A stretch of DNA of 57,963 bases from Candidatus Sulfotelmatobacter sp. (GTDB lineage Bacteria; Eisenbacteria; RBG-16-71-46), in the NCBI GenBank assembly GCA_035498555.1, contig DATKAB010000009.1, positions 1 through 57,963 of the forward strand. Direction: 5' to 3'. The first letter of the stretch is position 1. Each line of letters opens with the position of its first letter. The translations under genes were made by a program, and so were the position numbers. Below the pieces are notes generated by a model. It was not told the origin of the DNA. It searched no databases and saw nothing but the letters and a program-made list of their open reading frames with translations. Positions 27,085 through 37,032 of the stretch are shown in pieces.

Positions 27085-27578
27085 CTGGCGCGCGCCTGGA
27101 GAGTGATGCCGCCTGCGATCATCCCGCACGAGACTAGCACCGGCACCCACACGGGCTGATTCCAGAGCGAACTCGGCGGAATCAGGAACAGGACGTCCCG
27201 GTCGGCGAGCGTCCTCGGCCAGCCGATCAGCGCGTGGAGCCCGAGGTAGTAGGTGATGTCCCAGATGCCGAAGCAAGTGAGGAACGCGCCCAGACGCCCC
27301 CGCCACGACCTCGCTGCGAGCCAGCCCACCGCGGCCAGCATCACCAGGGTCGCGGCCTCGCGGCCCTGCTCGGTGGGCATCAGCCAGGGCAAGCTTCGAA
27401 AGCGCTCCATGACGCCGGCTTCGTCGGGCATCGCCTGCGCGTGCGCGAGCCCGATCACGGCGCGGATGTAGACCACCACCACCGCTTCGAGCCAGCCCAT
27501 TCCGGCCGCGTAGCCGATCAGCGCCGCGAGCGTCGGGCCGAACGGGCGTTGGGCTCGAGCGGTGGGAGCGACGCTCAT
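27081..27578 (-). CDS. Conserved small membrane protein
   Basis: A 165-residue protein with four to five predicted membrane helices. The conserved stretch FGIWDITYYLGLHALIGWP, followed by DRDVLFLIPPSSLW, is a pattern I associate with an uncharacterised membrane-protein family in several phyla. The ATG overlaps the polX stop codon (ATGA), and its own stop overlaps the next GTG. The tight coupling shows that three genes are translated in sequence. Function unknown; involvement in DNA repair is not implied by sequence. Confidence 0.7.
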   Translation of the reverse strand: MSVAPTARAQRPFGPTLAALIGYAAGMGWLEAVVVVYIRAVIGLAHAQAMPDEAGVMERFRSLPWLMPTEQGREAATLVMLAAVGWLAARSWRGRLGAFLTCFGIWDITYYLGLHALIGWPRTLADRDVLFLIPPSSLWNQPVWVPVLVSCGMIAGGITLQARAR

Positions 27579-29557
27579 CCGCGGCGCTTGGAGGATCCCG
27601 AGCGCTTCGCCGCGGGCTTCGAAGACACCCTGGGCGCGACGGTCTTCCGTGCCGTCGCCTTCCCGGCCGGCTTCTTCCCGCTCTTCGCTTCGCTTCGAGC
27701 CGGCTTGGGCGACTTCGAGGGCTTCGCGGCCGACTTCCGCCGCCCCTCGGCCTTGACCACGATCACCTCGGGCGATGGTCCGGAGCCATTGCCATCGCCC
27801 TCGGCCGCCCGGGGACTGGCGTGCGCCGCCGGCCGGCGGTGGCGCTGCTTTTCGAGCATCGCCGAGAAGTGGCCCCAGTCGCGCGTGTTCCACACGTCCT
27901 TCTTCGTGAGTCCCGCGCGGCGCGCCTGGAACACGCCGAAGCGCAGGTTGTCGAGATGCGACACGGCATGGGCGTCGGTATCGATCACGAAGCCGCAGCC
28001 CTTCGACCTGGCGAGCCGGGCATTGTTGTCGCTGAGATCGAGCCGTTCCGGCGAGGCGTTGATCTCCATGAGAATGCCGCGCCGCGCGGCCTCCTCACAG
28101 GCGCGCTCGACGTCAAAGGGGAGCGGCGGACGCGAGCCGATCAGACGCCCGGTCGGATGCGCGAATGCGTTGACGTACGGATTCGCCAGCGCCTTGAGCA
28201 CGCGTTCGTTCGCCGCCCTGGGCGCCATCTCCAGGTGGGAGTGAAGCGCGATCAGCACCCAGTCGAGCAGTGCCAGCGTGTCGTCGTCGAGGTCCAGCTC
28301 GCCGTCGGCCAGGATGTCCACCTCGAGGCCGTGCAGGATGTGGATCCGCGGGAACTCGCGCCGCGCCGCCGCGATTTCGTTCACCGACTTGCGCACGCGT
28401 GCCGCGTCGAAGCCGAACGTCATCGGCAGCGCCTTCGAGTGCTCGGTGATCGCCATGTATTCGTAGCCATGCTCGATCGCGGCCTTGACCATCGACGCGA
28501 TCGAGTCGCGGCCATCGGTTCGAGTGGTGTGCATGTGGAGATCGGCGCGCATGTCTTCGAGCTCGAGCAGCTCGGGGAGCTGGCCGTAGCGTGCCATTTC
28601 GATCTCGCCGTGGGATTCGCGCAGCTCGGGCGGGATCCAGACCGCGCCGAGCGCGCGATAGATGTCCTCCTCGGTGTGCGAGGCCACCACCTTCTCGCCG
28701 CGAGTGAGCCCGTATTCGTTGAGGCTCATGCCCTTCTCGATCGCGATCTTTCGCAGCTCGATGTTGTGCTCCTTGCTGCCGGTGAAATAGAGCAGGGCCG
28801 CGCCGAACGAGGATTCGGGCACGTGGCGCAGATCCACCTGCAGGCCGTTGCTCAGCCGTACCGACGACTTGGTGTCGCCTTGTCCGAGTACCTCGGTTAC
28901 GGAGCGATGCGTGACGAACGCCTTCATCACCGCTTCGGCGCTCCCACCGCAGGCCAGCACGTCGAGATCGCCGACCGTTTCCTTCCGGCGGCGGAACGAG
29001 CCGGCCACCTCCACTTGCTTCACGCCCTTCACCTGCCGGAGGTGCTCGGCGAGCTCCATCGCCACCGGCCAGGCGGAGGCGAGCATCAGGCGACCGGCCC
29101 ACTGGCTGGCATTGGCGAGTGATTTCAAGACATTGAGCTCGACCTTCTCGCCGAATCCCGGCAGGTCGCGAAGCTTGCCCGCCCTGGCCGCCTTCTCGAG
29201 GCCGGCGCGATCACGGATGCCGAGCACCTCGTGCAGCGTTCCGACGCGCTTGGGGCCGAGCCCGTGGAGCTCGGTCAGCTCCACCAGGCTGATCGGGTAC
29301 TTCTTCTGGAGGTCGCGGTAGATCTCGGTCGAGCCGGTGGCGGCGAGATCGCGAATCTTCTGCGCCAGGTCCTTGCCGATCCCCGGAAGCTCCTCGAGCG
29401 CGCCGGGCGTCTCGGCCAGCGTCGCCATGGATTCGCCGCTCGCGCCGATCACGCGCGCCGCTTCGCGATAGGCGCGCACGCGGAACACGTTGGCGCCCTC
29501 CATTTCGAGCATCACCGCGAGCCGCTCGAACACCTTGCTCATCTCGGCGTTGGTCAC
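27575..29557 (-). CDS. polX: Family X DNA polymerase / 3'-5' exonuclease PolX with basic tail
   Basis: A 660-residue protein. It has an N-terminal helix-hairpin-helix region (ELPGIGKDLAQKI, LHGLGPKRV), the polymerase X palm with GSFRRRKETVGDLDVL supplying catalytic aspartates, and a C-terminal PHP domain (ADLHMHTTRTDGRDS, ITEHSKAL, VIDTDAHAVSHL), all typical of bacterial PolX, a gap-filling repair polymerase. Family proteins usually end near residue 575; here about 85 further residues rich in Lys, Ala, Pro and Ser (KSGKKPAGKATARK) form a histone-H1-like tail. GTG start with GAGGAGGAG. ligA is 34 bases upstream in the same direction. Confidence 0.95.
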   Translation of the reverse strand: MTNAEMSKVFERLAVMLEMEGANVFRVRAYREAARVIGASGESMATLAETPGALEELPGIGKDLAQKIRDLAATGSTEIYRDLQKKYPISLVELTELHGLGPKRVGTLHEVLGIRDRAGLEKAARAGKLRDLPGFGEKVELNVLKSLANASQWAGRLMLASAWPVAMELAEHLRQVKGVKQVEVAGSFRRRKETVGDLDVLACGGSAEAVMKAFVTHRSVTEVLGQGDTKSSVRLSNGLQVDLRHVPESSFGAALLYFTGSKEHNIELRKIAIEKGMSLNEYGLTRGEKVVASHTEEDIYRALGAVWIPPELRESHGEIEMARYGQLPELLELEDMRADLHMHTTRTDGRDSIASMVKAAIEHGYEYMAITEHSKALPMTFGFDAARVRKSVNEIAAARREFPRIHILHGLEVDILADGELDLDDDTLALLDWVLIALHSHLEMAPRAANERVLKALANPYVNAFAHPTGRLIGSRPPLPFDVERACEEAARRGILMEINASPERLDLSDNNARLARSKGCGFVIDTDAHAVSHLDNLRFGVFQARRAGLTKKDVWNTRDWGHFSAMLEKQRHRRPAAHASPRAAEGDGNGSGPSPEVIVVKAEGRRKSAAKPSKSPKPARSEAKSGKKPAGKATARKTVAPRVSSKPAAKRSGSSKRRG

Positions 29558-29591
29558 AATCTCCTCCTCGCGCGGATGCCCGCCCTCGCTC

Positions 29592-31801
<2,210 letters not shown>

Positions 31802-31843
31802 GCGCGAAGGTTAGTCACCGCCACACGGAGGTGCAACCACACC

Positions 31844-32248
31844 ATGCGATTTCCCGAAATGGCTCGCGAAGCGATCCTGCGACATGTGCCCGAGGCCCGC
31901 ACCGAGGCGGCCGAGTGGGGCCGGGCGCCGGGACTGGTGTGGGTGCGCTGGCAGCGCGCGGACGGCAAGCACGTTTCGATCGGATTGCGACGCCATCTCG
32001 ACTGGGTGACCGGCGAGATCGGCATGTCGCCCGACCCGGTCGCACACGACGCCCTGCCGCTCGAGCTGGGCGAGAGCTTCGAGAAGGCTGCGTTCCGCAT
32101 CCGACTCGGCGTGCTGCTGCACGAAGAAGACCGCTGGTGGCCGGTGGGCGAGACCACGCGCGAGATCCGCGAGCACCTGGAAGGCCTGGTGCTTCAGCTG
32201 CGCGTGCGCGCCGAGACCCTCGGCACCAAGGTGGCCGCGAAGAAGTAG
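31844..32248 (+). CDS. Hypothetical protein
   Basis: A 134-residue soluble protein preceded by CGGAGG eleven bases before the ATG. It is a mixed alpha/beta protein with a Trp-rich middle (GLVWVRWQRADGKHVSIGLRRHLDWVTGEIG) and a helical C-terminal end with Lys-rich last residues. I do not recognise the family. It is monocistronic, divergent from ligA and convergent with the AmrB-like gene. Confidence 0.6.
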   Translation: MRFPEMAREAILRHVPEARTEAAEWGRAPGLVWVRWQRADGKHVSIGLRRHLDWVTGEIGMSPDPVAHDALPLELGESFEKAAFRIRLGVLLHEEDRWWPVGETTREIREHLEGLVLQLRVRAETLGTKVAAKK

Positions 32249-32270
32249 TTGCGCCGTTCCTGGACGGAGC

Positions 32271-33698
32271 CTAGGGCCACACCATCGCCGCCACGCTGAC
32301 CAGCGACGTGTCCGCCTCGTGCGACTGCTCGTAGTGGAGCAGCCGCCCGGCGCCTGGCTCGGCGCAACGCAGCAGCGCGTATACCGGTGCCAGCCCGCAG
32401 ATCCGAGTCGAGTCGGCATGGCCGGCGATCGCCGCATACCACCCGTCGGCGTCACCGCGCCCGGCCGCATCGATCGCAACGCGATCCACCTTCTCGAGCT
32501 CGGGATGAACGCGCTCATCCACCTTGGGGTCACCGAAGCGCGGCCCCACGTGCGAAAAGTCGACGCCGGCGAGATACATCGTGGTGCCGGCGGAGGCGCG
32601 CTCGGCCTCGCGGACCGCCGCGATCAGCTGCTCGAACTCGGGATCCTCGCGCGGCGTCTTGCCCTCGTCGATCAGCGCGTGGAAGCCGCCGCACAGGATC
32701 GGCACCAGGGTCAGCGGCCGATCGCCGAAACGGTGCTTGAGGAACAGCGCCACGAATTCGATCGAGTGTTCGTCGCGGTGCGCGAGCTCGGAGCGGTAGG
32801 CTGATTCGCCGAGCCTCGATGCCACCGCGTCCACGAACGCGGTGTCGGTTGGAATCTTGCCGAGCGGCGTTTCGAAGTGCTTGCGCGTGAGCGCGAAGGG
32901 GTCCTCGAACAGCTGGTGCCCGGTGCCGAGCACCACGATGCGCAGCGGTCCTCCGTCGAGGCCGACCTCCTCGATCGCGCGCGCGATCGTCGCCCCCGAG
33001 CGGCGCGGGTCGAGATGCGGGGCGAGCACGGCCCGTGGGCGCGCGTTCGACGCCGGCGCCGGTACCCCGGCCTCGGTCCGTTGCTGGTCGGCGGCGGCGA
33101 ACCGTTCGTCGAGGAACTTGCGCAGCTCCGCCGGGTCTTCCGGATAGGCGCGGCCGGCCAGCGCCGCCGGCCGGATCTCCAGCTCGTGATACTCGTGCCG
33201 CAGCTCGCGGTACGCCTCGGCGAAGCGCGGCGAGTCGAGCATCAACAGCTGATCGAGCTGTGCCACGAAGTCCTTCACCATGTTGGCGATGCGAAGGTCC
33301 TTGCTCTCGCGCATCAGCGCGGTGGAGAGATCCTGGACCGACACCGTGCCATCCATGAGCTGGAGGAGCGGCAGCGCCTCCATGCCGAGCACCGGCTGGC
33401 TGCGCATCACGCCGAGCGGATCGGTCACCAGCAGCAGCTCGCGCCCGCCCTCTCGCACCGGCACGATGACCAGCGGTCGCACCTTCGGGTACTCGGGCAG
33501 GTCTTCGGGAGTTTCTCGCGCCACGCCCGGCGGCAGCACGATCCGCGACGGCTGGCCGCGGGATTCCTGCGCCTCGTCTTCCGCCTCGCTCGGCAGCACC
33601 AGCCGCGATCCTCCCGAGGGCGTGGGCTCCTCGGGCTCGTCGCCGGGCACGATCAAGCGCCCCGGGCGCGGCGGTTCTTTGGGACTCTCGGGTGACAT
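32271..33698 (-). CDS. amrB: AmmeMemoRadiSam system protein B (MEMO1 family) with N-terminal extension
   Basis: A 475-residue protein. The C-terminal 270 residues are a MEMO1/AmrB domain, related to nonhaem-iron class III extradiol dioxygenases: APHLDPRRSG, VLGTGHQLF, RDEHSIEFVALFLKH, PILCGGFH, GVDFSHVGPRFGD and CGLAPVYALL. The N-terminal 70 residues are acidic and disordered. Residues about 75-165 (VTDPLGVMRSQPVLG, LLQLMDGTVSVQDL) resemble a PqqD-like peptide-binding fold, an arrangement seen in some long AmrB proteins. The AmrA and radical-SAM partners are not in the window. A strong GAGGA precedes the ATG. Function of the system is unresolved. Confidence 0.85.
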   Translation of the reverse strand: MSPESPKEPPRPGRLIVPGDEPEEPTPSGGSRLVLPSEAEDEAQESRGQPSRIVLPPGVARETPEDLPEYPKVRPLVIVPVREGGRELLLVTDPLGVMRSQPVLGMEALPLLQLMDGTVSVQDLSTALMRESKDLRIANMVKDFVAQLDQLLMLDSPRFAEAYRELRHEYHELEIRPAALAGRAYPEDPAELRKFLDERFAAADQQRTEAGVPAPASNARPRAVLAPHLDPRRSGATIARAIEEVGLDGGPLRIVVLGTGHQLFEDPFALTRKHFETPLGKIPTDTAFVDAVASRLGESAYRSELAHRDEHSIEFVALFLKHRFGDRPLTLVPILCGGFHALIDEGKTPREDPEFEQLIAAVREAERASAGTTMYLAGVDFSHVGPRFGDPKVDERVHPELEKVDRVAIDAAGRGDADGWYAAIAGHADSTRICGLAPVYALLRCAEPGAGRLLHYEQSHEADTSLVSVAAMVWP

Positions 33699-33786
33699 GG
33701 TTTCCTCGACGGGAGGGTGGCGGCAAGACCCGGCAGTCTACCGAATTGTTGCCACGGCGGCACGGTTTCCTTCAAGATGCGCCGCC

Positions 33787-34653
33787 ATGAATCCCAGCGT
33801 CGGGTCCGTTGCCGCCAATCGCATTGAAGTGCGCATCGATCGCGGGACCTTGCTCCCCGGCCGCGCCTGGTGCGCCGATCGTCCGCGCGCGCTGGTGGCC
33901 GTCATCCACGGCCTCGGCGAACACAGTGGCCGCTACGCGGCGCTGGCCGCCGAGCTGGTGAGGGCGCGGTTCACCGTGGTGAGCCTCGATCTGCCCGGAC
34001 ATGGCGAGTCGCCCGGGCCGCGGGGCGACATGAAGTCATGGATCGAAGTGCGCGAGCAGGCGATTCCCGCCATGTTCAGCGCCTCGCGCGGGCTTCCGGG
34101 CCAGCCCTCGGATCTCCCGCATCTGCTGGTCGGCCACAGCATGGGCGGCCTCATGGCGCTCGACTATGCGCTGGCGCATCCGCGTAACCTCGCCGGCGTC
34201 GTCGCCTCGGGGCCGGCGCTCAGCGCCGCCATGCCGCCGTGGTGGAAGCTGGCGCTCGCCAACGTGGCACGTGTCACTGCACCCACGAACGGGTTTCCCG
34301 ACGGCATCGAGATTGCCGCGCTCTCGCGCGATCAGGAGGCGATGCGCGCGCGTCGCGACGATCCGCTGGTGCACGACAAGATCTCGCCGCGGCTCTACTT
34401 CGCGTTCGAGGAGGCTCGCCAGCGGGTGCTGCGCGATGCGCGGCGGCTCTCGGTGCCGGCGCTGCTGCTGCATGGCGCCGCCGATCGCGTCACCGACCCC
34501 AAGGGTACGCTCGAGTTCTGCGGCCACGCGCCGCACGAGAAGGCGCGCTACATCACCTACCGTGACGCCTACCACGAGATCTTCAACGACCTCGGCCGCG
34601 AGCAGGTGATCAGGGACATGATCGGCTGGTTCGATCTCGTGCTGGTGGTGTGA
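33787..34653 (+). CDS. Alpha/beta hydrolase, monoacylglycerol lipase-like
   Basis: A 288-residue serine hydrolase of the Hydrolase_4 / serine aminopeptidase S33 type. Oxyanion motif HGLGEHSGRY, nucleophile elbow GHSMGG, acid GAADRVTDP and histidine in AYHEIFND are all present. The same set is seen in bacterial monoacylglycerol lipases and lysophospholipases. No signal peptide. The start ATG lies 8 bases after a weak -10-like CAAGAT with TTGCCA 18 bases further up, so the mRNA may be leaderless. The MOSC gene follows after 13 bases. Confidence 0.88.
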   Translation: MNPSVGSVAANRIEVRIDRGTLLPGRAWCADRPRALVAVIHGLGEHSGRYAALAAELVRARFTVVSLDLPGHGESPGPRGDMKSWIEVREQAIPAMFSASRGLPGQPSDLPHLLVGHSMGGLMALDYALAHPRNLAGVVASGPALSAAMPPWWKLALANVARVTAPTNGFPDGIEIAALSRDQEAMRARRDDPLVHDKISPRLYFAFEEARQRVLRDARRLSVPALLLHGAADRVTDPKGTLEFCGHAPHEKARYITYRDAYHEIFNDLGREQVIRDMIGWFDLVLVV

Positions 34654-34666
34654 GAGAGCGCCGGCC

Positions 34667-35350
34667 GTGAAGGAAGATTCCGGGCGCATCGTCTCGGTTC
34701 GCGTCGGGCTCGCCGCGCGCTATCCGCGTCCCAAGTGGGACAAGACCTCCGGCACCACGTGGACCAGCGCCTATGTGAAGTCTCCCGTCAACGGCCCGGT
34801 CCGGGTCGGTCCCGAGGGTCTGGAAGGCGACCAGCAGTACGACCGTCGGGTTCACGGCGGCCCCGAAATGGCGCTGCTCGCCTACGCCGACGAGCACTAC
34901 GAGTTCTGGCGCGACGACCTCTCGATCGCCGAGATGGGCCCGGGCGGTTTCGGCGAGAACCTCACCGTCGAGGGCATGAACGAGAGCAACGTGTGCGTCG
35001 GCGACGTGTGGGCGGCCGGCGAGCCGCGGCTTCAGGTCTCGCAGCCGCGCGGACCCTGCCTGAACATCGCTCGGCGCTGGGACCGGCAGGATCTCATGGA
35101 CCGGGTGGTGAAGACCGGCTGGGGCGGCTGGTATCTTCGCGTGCTCAAGGGCGGCATGATCGCGGTGCGCCAGCCGATCAAGCGCATCCAGCGGCCGAAT
35201 CCCGATTTCACGATCGAGGTCGTGTTCCAGCTGGCGTACGGCCAGCGGAAGGATCCGGCGATGGTGAAGAAGCTCGCGAAGTGCAAGGAGCTGTCGCGGC
35301 CCTGGCGCGAGAAGTTCGATCGCATCGCCTCGGGAGGGGAGACCCCGTGA
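34667..35350 (+). CDS. MOSC-domain protein (YiiM-like)
   Basis: A 227-residue MOSC-domain protein. The beta-barrel motifs GPEGLEGDQQYDRRVHGGPEMALLAY, GPGGFGENLTVEG and CVGDVWAAGEPRLQVSQPRGPCLNI are complete, with the conserved Cys in RGPC that in relatives contacts the molybdenum cofactor or its sulfur. A C-terminal helical extension follows. YiiM-type proteins reduce N-hydroxylated compounds with molybdenum cofactor; activity here is inferred. GTG start, 13 bases after the hydrolase. The stop overlaps the start of the following lipoprotein gene. Confidence 0.88.
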   Translation: MKEDSGRIVSVRVGLAARYPRPKWDKTSGTTWTSAYVKSPVNGPVRVGPEGLEGDQQYDRRVHGGPEMALLAYADEHYEFWRDDLSIAEMGPGGFGENLTVEGMNESNVCVGDVWAAGEPRLQVSQPRGPCLNIARRWDRQDLMDRVVKTGWGGWYLRVLKGGMIAVRQPIKRIQRPNPDFTIEVVFQLAYGQRKDPAMVKKLAKCKELSRPWREKFDRIASGGETP

Positions 35351-35748
35351 GCGCGCGCCTGCGGCTGCTCCTGCTGATTGCCCTCGTCGTGCCGGGCTGC
35401 AAGAGCTATTCGCTCCCCGGGCATTGGTCGCCGGTTTCCGCGCAGCTCGGGGGCGCGGACTTCCCGGTCTCGCAGTTCGAGGGAGCGACCCTGCAGCTGA
35501 CGAAGAACAGCTACGAATTCGGTGGCGACAAGGGCACGATCGAGATCATCCGTGGCCCGCTTCCGGCGCAGATGGACATCCACGGGAAGGAAGGTCCGAA
35601 CGCCGGGAAGACGATTCCAGCGATCTATCTGGTCGAGGGCGACTTCCTCACGGTCTGCTATCAGCTCGGCACCGGAGATCGTCCGAAGGACTTCGTCTCG
35701 CCCCCGGGCACGAAGGTGCTGCTGATCCACTACAAGCGCATTCCGTAG
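35347..35748 (+). CDS. TIGR03067-like lipoprotein
   Basis: A 133-residue protein starting at GTG in a GTGA overlap with the MOSC gene. The signal has a lipobox-like VVPGC with Cys18. The mature part follows the TIGR03067 pattern: GHWSPVSAQLGG, a middle beta region, PAIYLVEGDFLTVCYQLG, RPKDFVSPPGTKVLLIHYKR. This domain is frequent in Planctomycetes and other environmental bacteria, and its function is unknown. The overlap shows co-translation with the molybdenum-cofactor-related protein. Confidence 0.75.
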   Translation: MSARLRLLLLIALVVPGCKSYSLPGHWSPVSAQLGGADFPVSQFEGATLQLTKNSYEFGGDKGTIEIIRGPLPAQMDIHGKEGPNAGKTIPAIYLVEGDFLTVCYQLGTGDRPKDFVSPPGTKVLLIHYKRIP

Positions 35749-35755
35749 TCGGCTC

Positions 35756-36904
35756 ATGACGCTCGTGCGCGCCACCGAAGCCGCCCACGATCCGGCCTTG
35801 CCGCCGCCGCTCGTCCAGGGTGAGGCCATCGTCTACCGCTTGTACGACGTGGGCTACGAAATCGACCTCGATCGCGCATTCGATCTGCTGGGCGGCAGCG
35901 CCCCCGAGCGCGCGCGGCCGGTCCGAGGCCAGGCGCAGGCGATCCAGATCCTGAATCCGCCAGTCACGGCGCGACTCGGCGTCGAGAAGGTGACGATCGA
36001 AGGCGAGGCGCGCGAGGTCGAGTTCTCGGCCCGGGTCTTCGACTTCGGGGTGGTGTCGATCCGCGCGCGAGTGGCGGCCACGCCCGACCTGCGCTGGGAC
36101 GAATACGTGCACTTCGGGCTCGCGGTGGCCTCGACGCCAGCGTGGCGCGACTCGTTCGGCGCGGCTCGCGACCGCCTGATGAGCCGCATCGGCCCCGCGG
36201 TGCGCAATCCCGGCGAGGCTCCGGTGTCGGAGGACTACGTCGTGTTCCGGGTGCACCGGCTGGCCGACGAGGAGGGTCGCCGGCTGCCGCTCACCTGTCT
36301 CGCCGACGACGACGTGGCGCGGTTGCTGGTCGGCGAGTCCCGCCCGCTTTCGCCGGCCTGGCGACGCGATTTGCTCTCGCAGCGCTTCTCGTACTTCGAG
36401 GACGATCTGGCGGTGCTGGCCTGGAACAGCGCGCTGGTGGTGGAGCCGGTGGCCGAAGACACCGACGTCCAGTACGTGCTCGAATTCGCGAATGCCCAGC
36501 TGCTCGAGCTGCGCTTCTACGACGCCACGCTCGACCGCGAGCTGCCGCGGATCTACGACCGCATCGAGGAGGCGCGACACGGCTTTCATTTCATGGGACG
36601 GCGCTACAGCCGGCTGCTCTCGTCGCTCCAGACCCGGGTCGCCGACGCCACCGAGCTGGTCGAGCGCGTCGAGAATTCGCTGAAGGTGACCGACGACGTG
36701 TTCCTGGCCCGGATTTACGCGGCAGCGCTCGAGATCTTCCGCGGACGCACCTGGAGGTCCGGCATCGACGGCAAGCTGGCGATCATCCGGGATGCCTACT
36801 CGATGTTGAACGCGGAGTCCCAGGCGCGACGCGCCGAGATCCTCGAGATCATCATCGTGCTGCTGATCGGGATCGAGCTGGTGCTGGGGCTGCTCAAGCG
36901 CTAG
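35756..36904 (+). CDS. RMD1/YagE-family (DUF155) membrane-anchored protein
   Basis: A 382-residue protein with the DUF155 pattern: the aromatic block RFSYFEDDLAVLAWNSALVVEP, then LEFANAQLLELRFYDATLD, a long helical region, and a single C-terminal membrane helix (IIIVLLIGIELVLGLL) ending with KR. Eukaryotic relatives (RMND1, Rmd1/Sif) act in mitochondrial translation or meiotic division; the bacterial role is unknown. It follows the lipoprotein gene by 7 bases and probably closes the hydrolase-MOSC-lipoprotein operon. The C-terminal anchor implies a cytoplasmic body tethered to the membrane. Confidence 0.8.
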   Translation: MTLVRATEAAHDPALPPPLVQGEAIVYRLYDVGYEIDLDRAFDLLGGSAPERARPVRGQAQAIQILNPPVTARLGVEKVTIEGEAREVEFSARVFDFGVVSIRARVAATPDLRWDEYVHFGLAVASTPAWRDSFGAARDRLMSRIGPAVRNPGEAPVSEDYVVFRVHRLADEEGRRLPLTCLADDDVARLLVGESRPLSPAWRRDLLSQRFSYFEDDLAVLAWNSALVVEPVAEDTDVQYVLEFANAQLLELRFYDATLDRELPRIYDRIEEARHGFHFMGRRYSRLLSSLQTRVADATELVERVENSLKVTDDVFLARIYAAALEIFRGRTWRSGIDGKLAIIRDAYSMLNAESQARRAEILEIIIVLLIGIELVLGLLKR

Positions 36905-36967
36905 CCCGCGCCGGGCGGGGCGCGGGCCGCGCTGGTCACGGCCCGCCAATTCCGCACTGGCTTTTTT
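36904..36967 (+). terminator. Candidate terminator after the RMD1/YagE gene
   Basis: A nine-base-pair stem GCCCGCGCC / GGCGCGGGC with a six-base loop begins at the stop codon (36904-36927), and a six-T run (36962-36967) after a weaker GCCA...TGGC hairpin lies 35 bases further. Together these are a plausible operon end. Confidence 0.4.
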
Positions 36968-36973
36968 CGCCGC

Positions 36974-36998
36974 GCGAACCGATCCTGTGCCGGTTCGC
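36974..36998. repeat. Inverted repeat upstream of the M13 peptidase gene
   Basis: GCGAACCG and CGGTTCGC are perfect eight-base arms with a nine-base loop, ending 34 bases before the M13 peptidase ATG. It may be an operator or leader hairpin. Confidence 0.3.
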
Positions 36999-37032
36999 CG
37001 CCTGACCCCGGGGCCTCAGGAGATCGTCCACC

